Source: Candidatus Thalassarchaeaceae archaeon
Lineage (GTDB): Archaea > Thermoplasmatota > Poseidoniia > Poseidoniales > Thalassarchaeaceae
Reading direction: 5' to 3'
Assembly: GCA_030745885.1 (NCBI GenBank)
Contig: JASLNR010000050.1
Coordinates: 1-57,562 of the forward strand
Length of the DNA stretch: 57,562 bases
Part shown: piece by piece, positions 38,680-49,200 of the stretch
Numbering within the stretch: position 1 is the stretch's first letter
How the letters are laid out: each line of letters begins with the position of its first letter
The notes under the pieces: model-generated
Databases searched by the model: none
The model's input: the letters and a program-made list of their open reading frames with translations, nothing else
What the model was told of the DNA's origin: nothing
Made by a program: the position numbers and the translations under genes

Positions 38680-40038
38680 TTAGAAGGTTGCTTCGCCTAG
38701 GCGAACGTCGAACGGGCCATCTCTGCTAGCTATGGAGGCCCGACGATCGGGGCCGACGCCGACGCTGACCACTGGAACCCCTATAGCCTCCTCAATCCTA
38801 GTGAGGTAGTCGCGAATGGGGCTCGAGAGGACGTCTAGTCCCCCTCCTTGGCGCGACTCGTCCGCGAGCTCTATCCACTCCTCCGGGCTGAGGGCGGGAA
38901 AGCCAGGGTGCGTCTCGTAGACAGGGGTGCATCGCGCGTAGTCCTCGCAGGAGGGGGGTACGGACTGCGTTTCCTCTCCGTCCAACTCGTACGAGACGCA
39001 GAGCTTCAGCTCATCCAGCCCGCCTAGGACGTCTAGCTTAGTGATGACCAGGCCGGTGTGACCATTGATCCGCTGACCCTCCATGAGAGCCACCAGATCG
39101 AGCCATCCGGTCCTTCTGGGACGGCCGGTGGTGGTGCCGAATTCATGACCAATCTCAGACATCTGCTTACCCGGTCCTTCCTCGAGGGAGAGCTCGGTAG
39201 GGAATGGCCCGTTTCCGACTCTGGTGGTGTATGCCTTCGAGATTCCGAAGCACTGCTCGATGTGCCCGGGGTGGATGCCCGCCCCATGAGTCGCGTTTGC
39301 CCTGCTGGTTATCGAAGAGGTCACGAACGGATAGGTCCCCTGGTCAATATCAAGCATGACCCCCTGAGCGCCTTCGAGCAGGACCCTCTCGCCCCTCCTC
39401 AGGGCATCGTCCAGCATGGGGCCCGTGGGCCTGATTGCATCCGAGAACCTGCCTAGGACCCAAGATATCTCGGACTGGAGCTTTTCGGGGTCGATGGTCT
39501 GCTCAACCCCTACGGTACCCAGTTGCTTGTTCATCCGCTCGGCAATGGCTTGGATCGCCTCGATATCGTCTACGACGTGCGGGAGGTCGACGAAGCGAAG
39601 GCCCACTCGCTCCGTGCGGTCGCGATAGGCCGGACCTATGCCGCGACCGGTGGTACCAACCAAAGTGTCGGCCGCGTCGTAGAGTCTGTGAAACGGGAGG
39701 ATGACGGCAGCGCGCTCGCTGATGAAGAGGCGTTGGCCCTCTGGTTGCTCCCCGGTCATGGAATGCCACTGCTCCAACTCCTGATCAAGGACCCAGGGGT
39801 CCACGACCGTGCCGCACCCAAGCACTAGATTGCAATTGGTAGCGGTGATTCCCGAAGGAAGCAGGTGGAGCTTGAGGGTGATGTCGCCGACCACTACGGT
39901 GTGGCCAGCATTGTTACCCCCCTGAAACCGAACGGCCCAGTCCGAATGGGCAGCGAGTTGGTCTATGGCCTTGCCCTTGCCCTCGTCCCCCCATTGGGCC
40001 CCGAGCACTACGTTGGCAGGCAACGTGTCCGGTAACAC
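38680..40038 (-). CDS. purA: Adenylosuccinate synthetase
   Basis: A 452-residue enzyme of purine synthesis, forming adenylosuccinate from IMP, aspartate and GTP. The GTP-binding loop WGDEGKGK (16-23), FQGGNNAGHTVVVG, GTTGRGIGPAYRDR, EGAQGVMLDIDQGTYPFVTSS and TTTGRPRRTGW are all present in order, and the length is standard for full-length PurA. The start is GTG at 40038. It is followed on the same strand by the small cysteine protein. Confidence 0.95.
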   Translation of the reverse strand: MLPDTLPANVVLGAQWGDEGKGKAIDQLAAHSDWAVRFQGGNNAGHTVVVGDITLKLHLLPSGITATNCNLVLGCGTVVDPWVLDQELEQWHSMTGEQPEGQRLFISERAAVILPFHRLYDAADTLVGTTGRGIGPAYRDRTERVGLRFVDLPHVVDDIEAIQAIAERMNKQLGTVGVEQTIDPEKLQSEISWVLGRFSDAIRPTGPMLDDALRRGERVLLEGAQGVMLDIDQGTYPFVTSSITSRANATHGAGIHPGHIEQCFGISKAYTTRVGNGPFPTELSLEEGPGKQMSEIGHEFGTTTGRPRRTGWLDLVALMEGQRINGHTGLVITKLDVLGGLDELKLCVSYELDGEETQSVPPSCEDYARCTPVYETHPGFPALSPEEWIELADESRQGGGLDVLSSPIRDYLTRIEEAIGVPVVSVGVGPDRRASIASRDGPFDVRLGEATF

Positions 40039-40135
40039 GGCTCAACGTGTTTGAATGCTTTGGCGCGATTCGATTCGTTTGAGGCCCAGATTGGTGGGAA
40101 GTGGTTATGAAGGGCTCTCAGGTCGGCGGGTCAGC

Positions 40136-40291
40136 ATGGCACAGAGGCATCCGGAAGCAGAAGCGAGGCTTCTCAAGAAGTGGATTTGCATGCGCTGCTC
40201 GGCCACGCATCGTGGCTCCAAGCCCAAGTCCTGCCGCAAATGCGGTTACACCGGCCTGAGGAAGAAGGCCGCCGAGAAGAGAAAGGTGTGA
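40136..40291 (+). CDS. rpl40e: Large-subunit ribosomal protein eL40
   Basis: A 51-residue protein: [16 protein letters not shown], then the zinc ribbon C-x2-C ([10 protein letters not shown]) and C-x2-C ([11 protein letters not shown]) with a basic C-terminus. This is the archaeal/eukaryotic eL40, which sits near the GTPase centre of the large subunit. In eukaryotes it is made as a ubiquitin fusion; here it is free. ATG 40136 is used; a longer in-frame ORF upstream overlaps the promoter region of purA on the other strand. Confidence 0.92.
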   Translation: MAQRHPEAEARLLKKWICMRCSATHRGSKPKSCRKCGYTGLRKKAAEKRKV

Positions 40292-40313
40292 GTCGCTCCC
40301 TAATCCGGGCCTT

Positions 40314-41469
40314 TCATGGCAGCACGTTCCCGAGTGCTGAGATTAGTCGGGCTATGTCCTCGGGAACATTGTCGATGTGCGGGGAAACACGAATCAAGCC
40401 GGAGCGGCTGCTGACGATGATACCCTGATCATCTCGTAGGGCGGAAGCCAAGGCATTGCTATCGAAACCCTCGGGAGGTCTCAGGCTGACTATCGCGCTG
40501 CGCTCGGCCTCGTTAGTAGGTGATGCGATGCCAAAGCCCAGTCCCTTGGCTCCGGAGACTATCAGGTCTGCTAGGGCTAGGTCGTGCTCCCAGACCTCAT
40601 CAATGCCAAAGGCATCGATTTCCTTGATTGCCTCGGCAAGTCCGAGGGCCGCACCGAAGTGCAGGGTGGTGTACTCGAACCTGCTAGCATCCTGCGGCAG
40701 AACCACCCTGTCTGGGCGCATGTCCCACATGTCAGTGTGGCTGCGGAAGCCTACTAAGCCGGGGTTCAGCCCCCTGAGACGTGGTGAGACGTAGCCGACT
40801 GCTGCGCCGAAGGAGCCTCGCAGCCACTTGTATCCCGAGGCGACCATGGCATCCACCCCGGAATTCGGGGCATCGATCGGCACCATTCCCATTGACTGCG
40901 TCGCATCCGTGATGAGGAGCGCGTCAACCTCCTGCGCGGCCTTGGAGAATGATTCAAGGTCGTAGCGCTGACCGTTGACGTACTCGACGTGAGAGAGCAC
41001 GATGACAGCGGTTTGCTCGTTGATGAGGGACATTATCGAGCTTGGGTCGGTGTACATGTCCCCGTCGTGGGCAGCGAGGCGGACTTCGGCCCCGGAGGAC
41101 TCTGCTGCCCTGCTCCACGGGTATACGGTAGAAGGGAAGGAGGCCTGCGTCGAGACGATGTTCGAGTCCTCGGAGGGGGCGACTGCCCACGCAATCGATG
41201 ACATGAGGGCAGTCGCGCTCGATCCCACGCAGACGTCTTCCACGCCGCAGGAGAGAAGGCTGGAGGTAGCTCTGCGAAGCGGCAATAGGGCGCTCTGCTC
41301 GGCATCGCCGCCGAACTCGGCCGCCCCCCCTCTGGCTAGGGCATCAGCCCAGTCTGATGCTGCTCGGTGGGCAGCAGGGGATGTAGTGGCTACGTTGGCA
41401 TAGGAGATGTTTGTCCAGCGCTTGGTTGCCGCGATGTGAACGCCCCCCTATGTGGAAAAGTTCTGACAT
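40314..41469 (-). CDS. Class V aminotransferase (PLP), frame interrupted near its 5' end
   Basis: An aminotransferase/cysteine-desulfurase-fold protein; the PLP lysine is in ASGYKWLRGSFG and the preceding aspartate/glutamine in TDATQSMGMV. The continuous frame has no ATG or GTG start: coding similarity extends upstream of TTG 41285 (TNISYANVATTSPAAHRAA and LARGGAAEFGGD) to an in-frame TAG near 41450. An ATG at 41469 opens the neighbouring frame (MSELFHIGG...), and removing one base from the C6 run at 41443-41448 (G6 on the coding strand) would join the two into a protein of about 384 residues, the family norm. So this is a sequencing error, a slippery-run variant or a fresh mutation. The substrate is unknown. 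Confidence 0.75.
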
Positions 41470-41516
41470 TGAGCGTTTATCATCCTATCACATTGGGAAA
41501 CCTGAAGGGGGTGTCG

Positions 41517-41535
41517 GATTGGGATTCGTCCAATC
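41517..41535. promoter_or_regulatory. Inverted repeat between UPF0147 and the aminotransferase
   Basis: GATTGG and CCAATC form a perfect 6-bp inverted repeat with a 7-base spacer, overlapping the stop of the UPF0147 gene and about 50 bp upstream of the presumed aminotransferase start. It could act as a 3' hairpin or an operator; support is sequence symmetry only. Confidence 0.25.
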
Positions 41536-41809
41536 AAGACCGGCTGACTTCGTTCAGCATCGTCTCCAGAGCAGCCTGGATCTGCAGGCAGAAGGGTCCG
41601 TAGTGCCCAGGCAGGTTCGGGTCGTTGAAGATCTCATCGAGGATAGAAGCGGTCATTCCCAGCCTGACGTCCATGTCCTTGTTCTCGTTGAGCAGCCACT
41701 TATCGACTGCGTCCTTGGACGAGGAGCGGATGTTGCGGGGAACCTGGCTATTGTCTAGTTGCCCGAGCACTTGCGCAATCTGCCGTATGCGCGAGTCCAA
41801 ATCTGACAC
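41534..41809 (-). CDS. UPF0147 family protein
   Basis: A 91-residue, all-helical protein with the UPF0147 pattern: RIRQIAQVLGQLDNSQVPRN, then DVRLGMTASILDEIFNDPNL and a C-terminal helix. This family occurs only in archaea and has no known function. The start is GTG at 41809 (no in-frame ATG). It is the last gene of a minus-strand stretch downstream of the asparaginase gene, separated from it by a 127-bp gap. Confidence 0.75.
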   Translation of the reverse strand: MSDLDSRIRQIAQVLGQLDNSQVPRNIRSSSKDAVDKWLLNENKDMDVRLGMTASILDEIFNDPNLPGHYGPFCLQIQAALETMLNEVSRS

Positions 41810-41906
41810 CGTGCCATCTCCGAGGCTGCCACCCGAGGGCCCTCCTTAAGCGCATCCCCGATCACTCGGCCAATGGGTCGGTGGTTCGAATCGGTTCCCA
41901 CTTGTA

Positions 41907-41927
41907 CCCGGCGCCGAGGACGCCGGG
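41907..41927 (-). terminator. GC-rich hairpin between asparaginase and UPF0147 genes
   Basis: CCCGGCG and CGCCGGG form a perfect 7-bp stem around CCGAGGA, 10 bp after the asparaginase stop codon. It lies in a 127-bp gap with no other recognisable gene. Archaeal termination mainly uses T-tracts, so this could instead protect an mRNA 3' end. Confidence 0.35.
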
Positions 41928-41936
41928 ACCGCCCAA

Positions 41937-42725
41937 TCACTGACCGGTCCATCTGACCCACGGCATGTTCGGTCGGTTGGACGTACCCAGTCCCTCGCCT
42001 GCGGGACCCATGGCTATGATTCCGATCTCTGCGCCGTCCTCGGCAATCTCATCGAGAGCCCATTTCATGGCATCCTCCAGCCCGGCGCCACCGCTGATTC
42101 GGTCAGCGACGCGGTAGCTCAGAAGAGATCTCGTAATCGCCTCGCCGATGCCAGTCGCTCCGACGCCAACGCCTTCTTGCACCCAAAATCCACAGCCGGG
42201 CAATGGTACGTCGCCGACCCTGCCGGGTGGTCGGTTGCTGCAACCACCAGTGCTGGTGGCACAGGCAATCGCACCCGTCGCGTCTCTGGTCACAACTCCA
42301 ACCGTGTCGCTGACCTCGTCGTGGGGTGGACGGCCTTCGACGGAAGCCTTCTCGAAGCCCCTGTCGTCGGCCCAGGACCTGGCCCCATCGCCCGCGAGGC
42401 CGTTGATGCCCTCGTCCAGCAGGTCGGCTGCAACCCTAATTGGGTTGGGCGTGTCGCTCATTGCGATCACGAAGCCCATTCGGCCATCGGAGGTATGGAT
42501 TGAAGCATCCAGTGAGACCGAACCATCGGTTCTGAACACGGCACCCGTGCCGGCATTGAAGACGGGGTCATCCTCGAGGATCACGCAAGCCTCGACAGCG
42601 GCCTCGACCGCGCTGCCGCCTGCTTCGAGGATCTCCGCCGCCCTGCTGACGGCGGCCTCGATATTGGGGAGCCGGTGTGGGCCGGCCCCAGCACCACCAT
42701 GAGCGACGACTGCTGGGACACGCAT
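41937..42725 (-). CDS. Isoaspartyl peptidase / L-asparaginase (Ntn-hydrolase type)
   Basis: A 262-residue protein of the plant-type asparaginase (asparaginase 2) family. AVVAHGGAGAGP is the N-terminal signature, FNAGTGAVFRTDG follows, and the autoprocessing site HDEVSDTVGVV gives T141 as the nucleophile; STGGCSNRPPGRVGD and GVGATGIGEAI are substrate-binding loops. It hydrolyses asparagine and/or beta-aspartyl dipeptides, in keeping with a peptide-degrading lifestyle. It is slightly shorter than usual (300-320), mainly in the linker before the threonine. It lies 3 bp after the MFS gene. Confidence 0.88.
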   Translation of the reverse strand: MRVPAVVAHGGAGAGPHRLPNIEAAVSRAAEILEAGGSAVEAAVEACVILEDDPVFNAGTGAVFRTDGSVSLDASIHTSDGRMGFVIAMSDTPNPIRVAADLLDEGINGLAGDGARSWADDRGFEKASVEGRPPHDEVSDTVGVVTRDATGAIACATSTGGCSNRPPGRVGDVPLPGCGFWVQEGVGVGATGIGEAITRSLLSYRVADRISGGAGLEDAMKWALDEIAEDGAEIGIIAMGPAGEGLGTSNRPNMPWVRWTGQ

Positions 42726-42728
42726 TCA

Positions 42729-44063
42729 TCACACCCCCGTTGCCTGAGCCGATGGGCCCCCGCTTGGGCGAACCTTGAGTTGTAGAATAAATGCTAGGCA
42801 GAAGACGATTCCAGCGATGCGGAAGCAGGTGTGGTAGGTCCACAGGCCCGAGCCCTCGACCGTCTGAGACCATAGATAGGCGGCGAACAGCGGCCCGATG
42901 ATACGGGCTAGTGCTCCTGAGCCCTCCTGCGCCCCCATCACCAAACCCAGCTCGTGCCCGCCCGCCCTGGACTCGAATGTGAGCATCGAAGTCTGGGTTG
43001 GCGAGAATAATCCGTTGCCAATGGCTATCCCGGCACAGGAGCCAAAGATCAGCCAACTAGCCTCAGTCGGGGCGTAGGGTATGCTGGCTATCCCCAGCCC
43101 ACATACCAGCGTTCCGACCAACATCAGCTGATGCAGGTTGAAACGGTCGGTCAGAGGCCCGATTAGAACACCTTGGATTACTACGCCAATGAGGCCGATG
43201 AAAGCGAATATCCAGCCGTTGTCCATCTCGCTCCACCCCAGGCCGCCACTCTCCGATGGCATCGATGTGAACAGGATGAACGTGCCGTGCATCATGGTGA
43301 AACCCAACAGGAAGAGGAAATGGATAACGACGAGGATCGAGACAGTCGGCAGCCGCAGTACCGATCCGAGGCTAGTCGCTATTCCCCCCAATCGAGCCAG
43401 GGGGGATGCATCCGAGCGGGTCCTCGACTCAGCCGAGAGGCTCTCAGGCAGTTGGGTGAATGCCAAGAAGAACGCAATCAGTGACATTGCGCTGGAGAAG
43501 AGGCAGGGCAGGAGGTAGGGGTACTGAGCCCAGAACTCCGTGTCGAAAGCGCCGCCTATGCCGCTTGCGGGGTCTGAGAGGACGCCTCCGATGAAGGGGC
43601 CGAACATGAACCCGAGGCCGAAGGCGGCCCCGATCATTCCCATCCTCCTCGCGACCATCTCAGGCTCACTGGTGTCGCCGATGTATGCTCGGGTCACAGC
43701 GATGTTTCCATTGCCTGCGCCAGAGAGGAACCGGGCAATGATCGCCATGGCAAGGCTCCCTGAGAGCCCGAAGACCACGAAGAAGATCGTGTTCGAGAGC
43801 AGTCCGAACATCAGGACCGGGCGGCGTCCGACACGATCGCTCAAAGAGCCGAGAATCGGGGTGAAAATGAACTGTGCGAGAGAGTACACGGCAATCACCA
43901 CGCCGACCCATAGGTCGCGACTTCCGATGTCCGTGATGCCTTCGGCCGTGGCTAGGTCCTGAACAAAGTAGGTAAGGAAGGGAATCACCAGCGTGAGTCC
44001 CAGCATATCGACCAGGACCACGAGGAAGATTATCCTCATTGGCGAGCTCTCGCTTCCCGACAT
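42729..44063 (-). CDS. MFS transporter (DHA1/TetA-like)
   Basis: A 444-residue protein with 12 helices. Motif A reads GSLSDRVGRRPVLMFGLL between TM2 and TM3, and RFLSGAGNGNIAVTRAYIGDTS is the TM4-TM5 region typical of drug:H+ antiporter-1 proteins such as TetA. It probably exports a small hydrophobic compound or sugar; the substrate is unknown. It is likely in one transcript with the asparaginase (3-bp gap), which may instead point to a role in amino acid or peptide handling. Confidence 0.82.
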   Translation of the reverse strand: MSGSESSPMRIIFLVVLVDMLGLTLVIPFLTYFVQDLATAEGITDIGSRDLWVGVVIAVYSLAQFIFTPILGSLSDRVGRRPVLMFGLLSNTIFFVVFGLSGSLAMAIIARFLSGAGNGNIAVTRAYIGDTSEPEMVARRMGMIGAAFGLGFMFGPFIGGVLSDPASGIGGAFDTEFWAQYPYLLPCLFSSAMSLIAFFLAFTQLPESLSAESRTRSDASPLARLGGIATSLGSVLRLPTVSILVVIHFLFLLGFTMMHGTFILFTSMPSESGGLGWSEMDNGWIFAFIGLIGVVIQGVLIGPLTDRFNLHQLMLVGTLVCGLGIASIPYAPTEASWLIFGSCAGIAIGNGLFSPTQTSMLTFESRAGGHELGLVMGAQEGSGALARIIGPLFAAYLWSQTVEGSGLWTYHTCFRIAGIVFCLAFILQLKVRPSGGPSAQATGV

Positions 44064-44110
44064 ACGCCCCGGTGTCGCTGGTCAATTGGGGCTATGAAGG
44101 ATTGGGGGCA

Positions 44111-46165
44111 TCATGCGGATGTCTGCGTCTCCGTGCTAGATGAGATGGTGTCGATTACCTTTGCAAGCCTGTCAACGAGGCTGACCTTCTCCTCCTTGCC
44201 CACGAGCGAGTGCTCGAGGACCTCGTCTAGGGAGTCAACGGTCAGGATCTCGACCTGCTCTTCGTACTTCTCGTCAATCAGGACGTCATTCAGGTTTGAT
44301 CTCGGGATGACAACCTTGCGTATTCCCGACTTTGCCGCGGCCTCTATCTTCGCCGAAACCCCGCCGATAGGGAGGACCTCGCCTCGTACCGTCAAGGAAC
44401 CCGTCATAGCAAGGTTCTGCTCTATTGGGATGCCCTCGAAGGCGCTGATGATTGCGGTGGCCATGGTGATGGAAGCACTGTCGCCGTCAACGTTGTGAGT
44501 ACCGGGGAACTGGACATGGAGGTCGTAGTCCTTGATGTCCTTGCCCGTGAGCTTCTTCACGACGGCGCTGATATTGGTCACGCTCTCCTTGGCGAGGTCG
44601 GAAAGGCCTCCAGTAGCGATAACTTGTCCCGACCTGCCCTGAGCGGGCGTCACCATCGCCTCTACTGGGAGCACTACGCCGGAGTAATCAGACAACCCGG
44701 TATCGGCCCCGAGCACAGCAAGGCCGTTGACTCGACCGACCCTATGCCCTCTGTTGACCAGCATGGCATACTCTGACTGGCGCTCTAGGTATCGGTCCGC
44801 GACCTGCTGCTCGAGGGGTTTTGCGATCATTCTGGCTCTGATGACATGCTTGGATTGGGCAAGTGGAGCGCCCTCTTCGGCGGCGAGGTCGCCGGCTATC
44901 CTGACAAGCCCGCCTAACTCGCGGAGCCTGAGTGATAGTTTGCCCCTTCGACCGCTTCTGCGCTGGGCCTCCTTCAGAATGAGGGCTATGGCGCTCTTGT
45001 CGAAGTGCGGGATTGGTTTTCCAGTGTCCTTGGTCTTCTCGTTCCTGACTTCTTGGGCTATAAAGCGGATCAGGCGTCGTCTGTTGCGCTCGGTGTCCTT
45101 CATGTCGGTGTTCACGTAGACCTCGTATCCATATCCGCGGATGCGGCTTCGCAGGGCCGGGTGCATGTTCTGGACGCTGTCTAGGTTGCCAGCTGCGACT
45201 AGGATGAAGTCAGTCGGGACCGGTTCCGACTTGGTCAGCGCTCCCGAAGAGCGCTCGGAACGGCCACTGATTGAGAGTTCCTTCTCCTGCATGGCAACCA
45301 GCAGCGCCTGTTGCTCCTCCATCCTCAGCATGCGAATCTCGTCGATGTAAAGCACTCCCTTGTGAGCACGGTGCACGGCCCCGGGCTCGACCCGCTCGTG
45401 TGCAGGGGTAGCCAGATCGGCACCGGATTGAAACGGGTCGTGGCGAACGTCTCCGAGGAGCGCGCCTGCTAGGTTGCCAGTGGCATCGACGAAGGGAGGA
45501 TCATCGCTCCTCTCGTGCTTGATCAGAAGCTTTGGGATGTTGGCCTCGTCGCCGGCAGTGAGCCGGGTGCGTAGGAAGAAGTAGCCGAATACGAGGATGA
45601 ACGAACCGAAGATGAAGGTCAGGATCTCCCCCGTGGAAATAGTGGCTAGGAGGAGCGCGGCCCCGACCACGAGTGCGATGAAGAGAAGAGTGCGGTTGGT
45701 TCGCTCGCGCTGCTGGCGCACATGATCCCTCCTCTCGGCGATGAGCCTGGAGCCACGCCCTGCGGGTACGGTTCTGATTTTGGGCTCGTTCTCGTCCTCG
45801 AGGTTGCGGTAGACGAGGATGTCCTCCAACTGCTCCGTAGGCAGGAACTCCGTCATCGAGCGGGCAAGCATGGACTTGCCAGTCCCTGGCTCGCCGACCA
45901 TGATCATGTGTCGGCGTTGCTCCGAGGCCTTCCTGACGACTATAGAGGCGGCTTCCTGGCCGATTACTTGGTCGACCAATTTCTCGGGAATCGGGACCTC
46001 CTCGGTGGAAATTATGTCGATGGCCTCGATCCATTCCTCGGCTGGCACCTCGCATAGTGGGTCCTTGTCCTCAGAGACGCCGAAAGCGGCACCGTCCTCC
46101 CAAGAATCTAATGGGTCGACGGGGGCCACCTCATCGACTTGGCCTTCGGGTTTCTCATCGGCCAT
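44111..46165 (-). CDS. lonB: Membrane-anchored archaeal Lon protease (LonB)
   Basis: A 684-residue protease. AAA+ motifs: Walker A GEPGTGKS (91-98), Walker B VLYIDE (271-276). Two transmembrane helices (about 159-176 and 181-198) lie between them, the known LonB arrangement that ties the ring to the membrane. The C-terminal protease domain has the Ser-Lys dyad S563 (VDGDSAS) and K606 (GGVSAKIEA). It degrades misfolded and regulatory proteins, including membrane proteins, using ATP. The N-terminal 45 residues are acidic and look disordered. It stands as a single gene with short gaps on both sides. Confidence 0.95.
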   Translation of the reverse strand: MADEKPEGQVDEVAPVDPLDSWEDGAAFGVSEDKDPLCEVPAEEWIEAIDIISTEEVPIPEKLVDQVIGQEAASIVVRKASEQRRHMIMVGEPGTGKSMLARSMTEFLPTEQLEDILVYRNLEDENEPKIRTVPAGRGSRLIAERRDHVRQQRERTNRTLLFIALVVGAALLLATISTGEILTFIFGSFILVFGYFFLRTRLTAGDEANIPKLLIKHERSDDPPFVDATGNLAGALLGDVRHDPFQSGADLATPAHERVEPGAVHRAHKGVLYIDEIRMLRMEEQQALLVAMQEKELSISGRSERSSGALTKSEPVPTDFILVAAGNLDSVQNMHPALRSRIRGYGYEVYVNTDMKDTERNRRRLIRFIAQEVRNEKTKDTGKPIPHFDKSAIALILKEAQRRSGRRGKLSLRLRELGGLVRIAGDLAAEEGAPLAQSKHVIRARMIAKPLEQQVADRYLERQSEYAMLVNRGHRVGRVNGLAVLGADTGLSDYSGVVLPVEAMVTPAQGRSGQVIATGGLSDLAKESVTNISAVVKKLTGKDIKDYDLHVQFPGTHNVDGDSASITMATAIISAFEGIPIEQNLAMTGSLTVRGEVLPIGGVSAKIEAAAKSGIRKVVIPRSNLNDVLIDEKYEEQVEILTVDSLDEVLEHSLVGKEEKVSLVDRLAKVIDTISSSTETQTSA

Positions 46166-46246
46166 AGCGCTCCCCCGGGGTCTTTCCTGCCAATGGCACC
46201 TTCTTGAAGGTGCGTCTGTCGGGTCGATGGTCAGAATTCACCGATT

Positions 46247-49200
46247 CTACTTCCTGCTGAGGTACTCCTCACCGTAGTACTGCCATTGCTCGATGGTCCA
46301 GCCAGGGGGGAGGCCCTCTTCGGGAATCGGGGGGTGCGCGGGGACGGTGGGCGCCGGTTCTGGCACAGGCACTGGATCCTCGGAGGCTAGCTCGAAGTCG
46401 TGAATTTCCCCCCTGCCATAGGAGGTCTTCTTCGCGCGGTCAGTGCCACGATTCCGCTGGGACAGGTAGAGCCCGGCGAAGGAGCCTATTCCAATGAAGA
46501 GAATCACAATCGCCGCATAGCCGATCAGCGTCAGGATGCCCGTCTCGGACTGCCCGGTGAGATCATCTGCCAATTGATTGGGGTCATCGTCTTTGTCAAC
46601 TGGGTCCTCCGCATCGGGAGCACCCTGAGTCGCGGTAATCTTGAGGAAATCCTCGGATGCCCTATCCCAGCCATCGGAATCGACCGCCTCGACATGCAGG
46701 GTGAAGTAGTCACCGACCGCAAGGCCGTTACCGCTCACTGGCACAACGGAGAAAGGGCCCAAGTCATCAGAGGTGCCTACCGAGTGGCAAATTCCCACGA
46801 TGCTGTTGCATACTGTCCACATCGTCTTAACCTCGGAGAGTTCCAGTGGGCCTACGTTCTGTATGGTCACCGTCGGCTCCAAGCCGACATATGGGTCAAC
46901 CAGAATAACCTCAAGATCACCAGCCTGATCATCGGATTGCCATGTGAGCACCTTCTTATCGAGAACGGTGACAACGATATCGGACGTGCTCCAATCACCG
47001 TGTCGGTCTGCCATCGTGAGGGTGACGACATGGGTTCCCGGTTCGGCCCATTCCATGTCGAGGATACCGTTGAGGTAGTCGTAATGCAACGCGCCGGGGG
47101 TGGAAGTAGTAGCAGAGAGCCAAATCTCGTCATTTGGATCATCGATATCGGACATCAGAGAAGCCAGGTCAATGGAGGTCGGCTGGTTAGCCTTCAGGGT
47201 CAGCGCCTCGATTCCGCCTAGAGAAATCGTGGGCGGGTCATTTACGTTGATGACAAAGAAGACGACGGTTGAGTCCGAAGATTTGGCCCCGTCATCGGCC
47301 CGGACGGTAATCTCTGCGACCCCATATGAGTCCTCATTGACAGCGGAGACGAACACGGTATGGCCGTTGATAGAAGCCTGAACTAGATCCTCGTCGCTGT
47401 TGGAAACAATAGTGAGGGAGAGGCCGGCGACGGATGTCGGGTTGCCGTCATCGTCAGTATCGCTGAGGAACTCCGTCAGGCTTGTACTCGCAGAGCCGCC
47501 CTCAAACATGGGCTGCGTTGGAATTGGGGACCACCTAGGGGCCCCGTTCTCGATGACGTTGAACAGAAGCATTCCGTGGTTGACATCCTCTCCATCATCA
47601 ATCGACACGAAGACCCCCTGAGTGATGGGGTTGCCTTGTGGATCGGTCTCGATTGTGTCGAATTGCACGGAGACCTCGGACGTAGCAGAGTTCCAGCCCT
47701 TGAACTCGGGGTCGACGCTGTCGATCACGAGCATCGAGAGGGGGCTCTCTGCATCTCGAACGAGCCCAGCTACCGAGATACTCTCCAACGTGTCAATCTT
47801 CACCGTGGGGTAGCCAGCGAAACCGGGGTCGCTGCTGCCCAAGACCCTAGGCAGGGCATTTTGCAGCTCGAAGGCCTCCTCATTGACTAGCCATTCGCTC
47901 TGCTGTCCGGCAGCGTCCTGCCACTGAATCCTGATGTCATAGTGCCCTGAGTCCGCCGTGGCAGGAGTCTGCAGGGTATGCACGTAAACCGCGTTGCCCC
48001 CGGTACCGACCAGCTCGGAGTTTGTGACCCAGTTGTCACTCCAGTCGGTCATGCCCGACTTGGTGTACTGGAGCGTCGGCGACATCGTCGTCATGTCGTC
48101 AACCAAATCGTTAGCGAGGGCTGTCGATTCGAACTGGACGGCATCGCCCCTTTCGAAGGAGGTCGCTCCAACGGCAGAGGGGTGTGCCGGTACGGGAGGC
48201 ATGTCGTGCAGTGCAACGGCATCGAGGAGGTTATTGGTGGAGTTCCTGTCGCTACCGAGGTTGGTCAGCATGGCCCTGAAGGTAGTGACACCGGAAGAGG
48301 TCGTCGTCAGCTCGGAGGTATCGAACTCGAGGTCGAGGCTCTGGGTCCCAGCCACGCCAAGGTCCTCGACCGACTCGCCATCCAGGTAGACCTCGTCAGA
48401 GCCACTAATCAGGTACACACCAATCTGCCCCCCCTCTGCATAGGGGTCGACACCGTTGTTCCTGATCTCCAAGCTGATATCCAGAATGTCTCCGGGGGTA
48501 AATCCTGGGAACTGGTTCTGGTTCTCAACCTCGAATTCGGTGATTCCGACATCGATTAGGGGGCCCATGTCAGGGTCAACTGCCGCGTAGAACGTGTTGT
48601 AGGACGTGTGGGGGCCGTCCATAAGGGCGATTACCGGCCAAAAGTTCTCCCACTGGGTATACCCGGCTGCCGCCCTGACAGTATTCAGCGGCACCGTCCA
48701 GGAGCGCTCTGCCGTCGCGTCCTTGAACAGAGTCATCTGAGCGAAGCCGTCCTCGTCGTCGTTAAGCAGCCAGCCCCTCCAGTTGTGGTGGGGCCTGAAG
48801 CCGTTGTCATAGGCGTCTGCACCGACACGCTCGGTGACAGCGCCGTAGAGGTACGCGTCGACTGAGGAAGAGGGGCCGGTGTAAGTCGACTCAAGAGTGA
48901 CAGTGACCTCCCCCGTGGTGGAGTTCAAATCTAGGGACATCTCGAGCAGGAAGTCGCTCGAATCGCTACTCATGCAGCCACCAGCTGTGAAATCGGGGTC
49001 ATAGTAGTTAGTGCCGGAGGCACCGACCTTGTAGCAGGGACCTGTCTGCTGGTCGGCGAAGGAGAAGGTCGGGTAGCCCGTCGAGCCCGACATCACGTGA
49101 TCGGTGCGACCGATTGGGGAGTCGTCCGGCCAGCCGTCGTCGCTAGACTCGAAGAACGAGACGAAGGTGAACTCATCCGGGTTGGATGACTTGAGGTTGG

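Noticed and set aside
41855..41940. tRNA-like sequence around GGTTCGAATCGG
   Set aside because: The T-loop-like core lacks a pairing T stem, and no acceptor or anticodon stem could be built on either strand within reach.
44111..46165. Membrane helices in LonB as another novel insertion
   Set aside because: Two helices within the AAA+ domain are the known normal state of archaeal LonB, unlike the DppD case.
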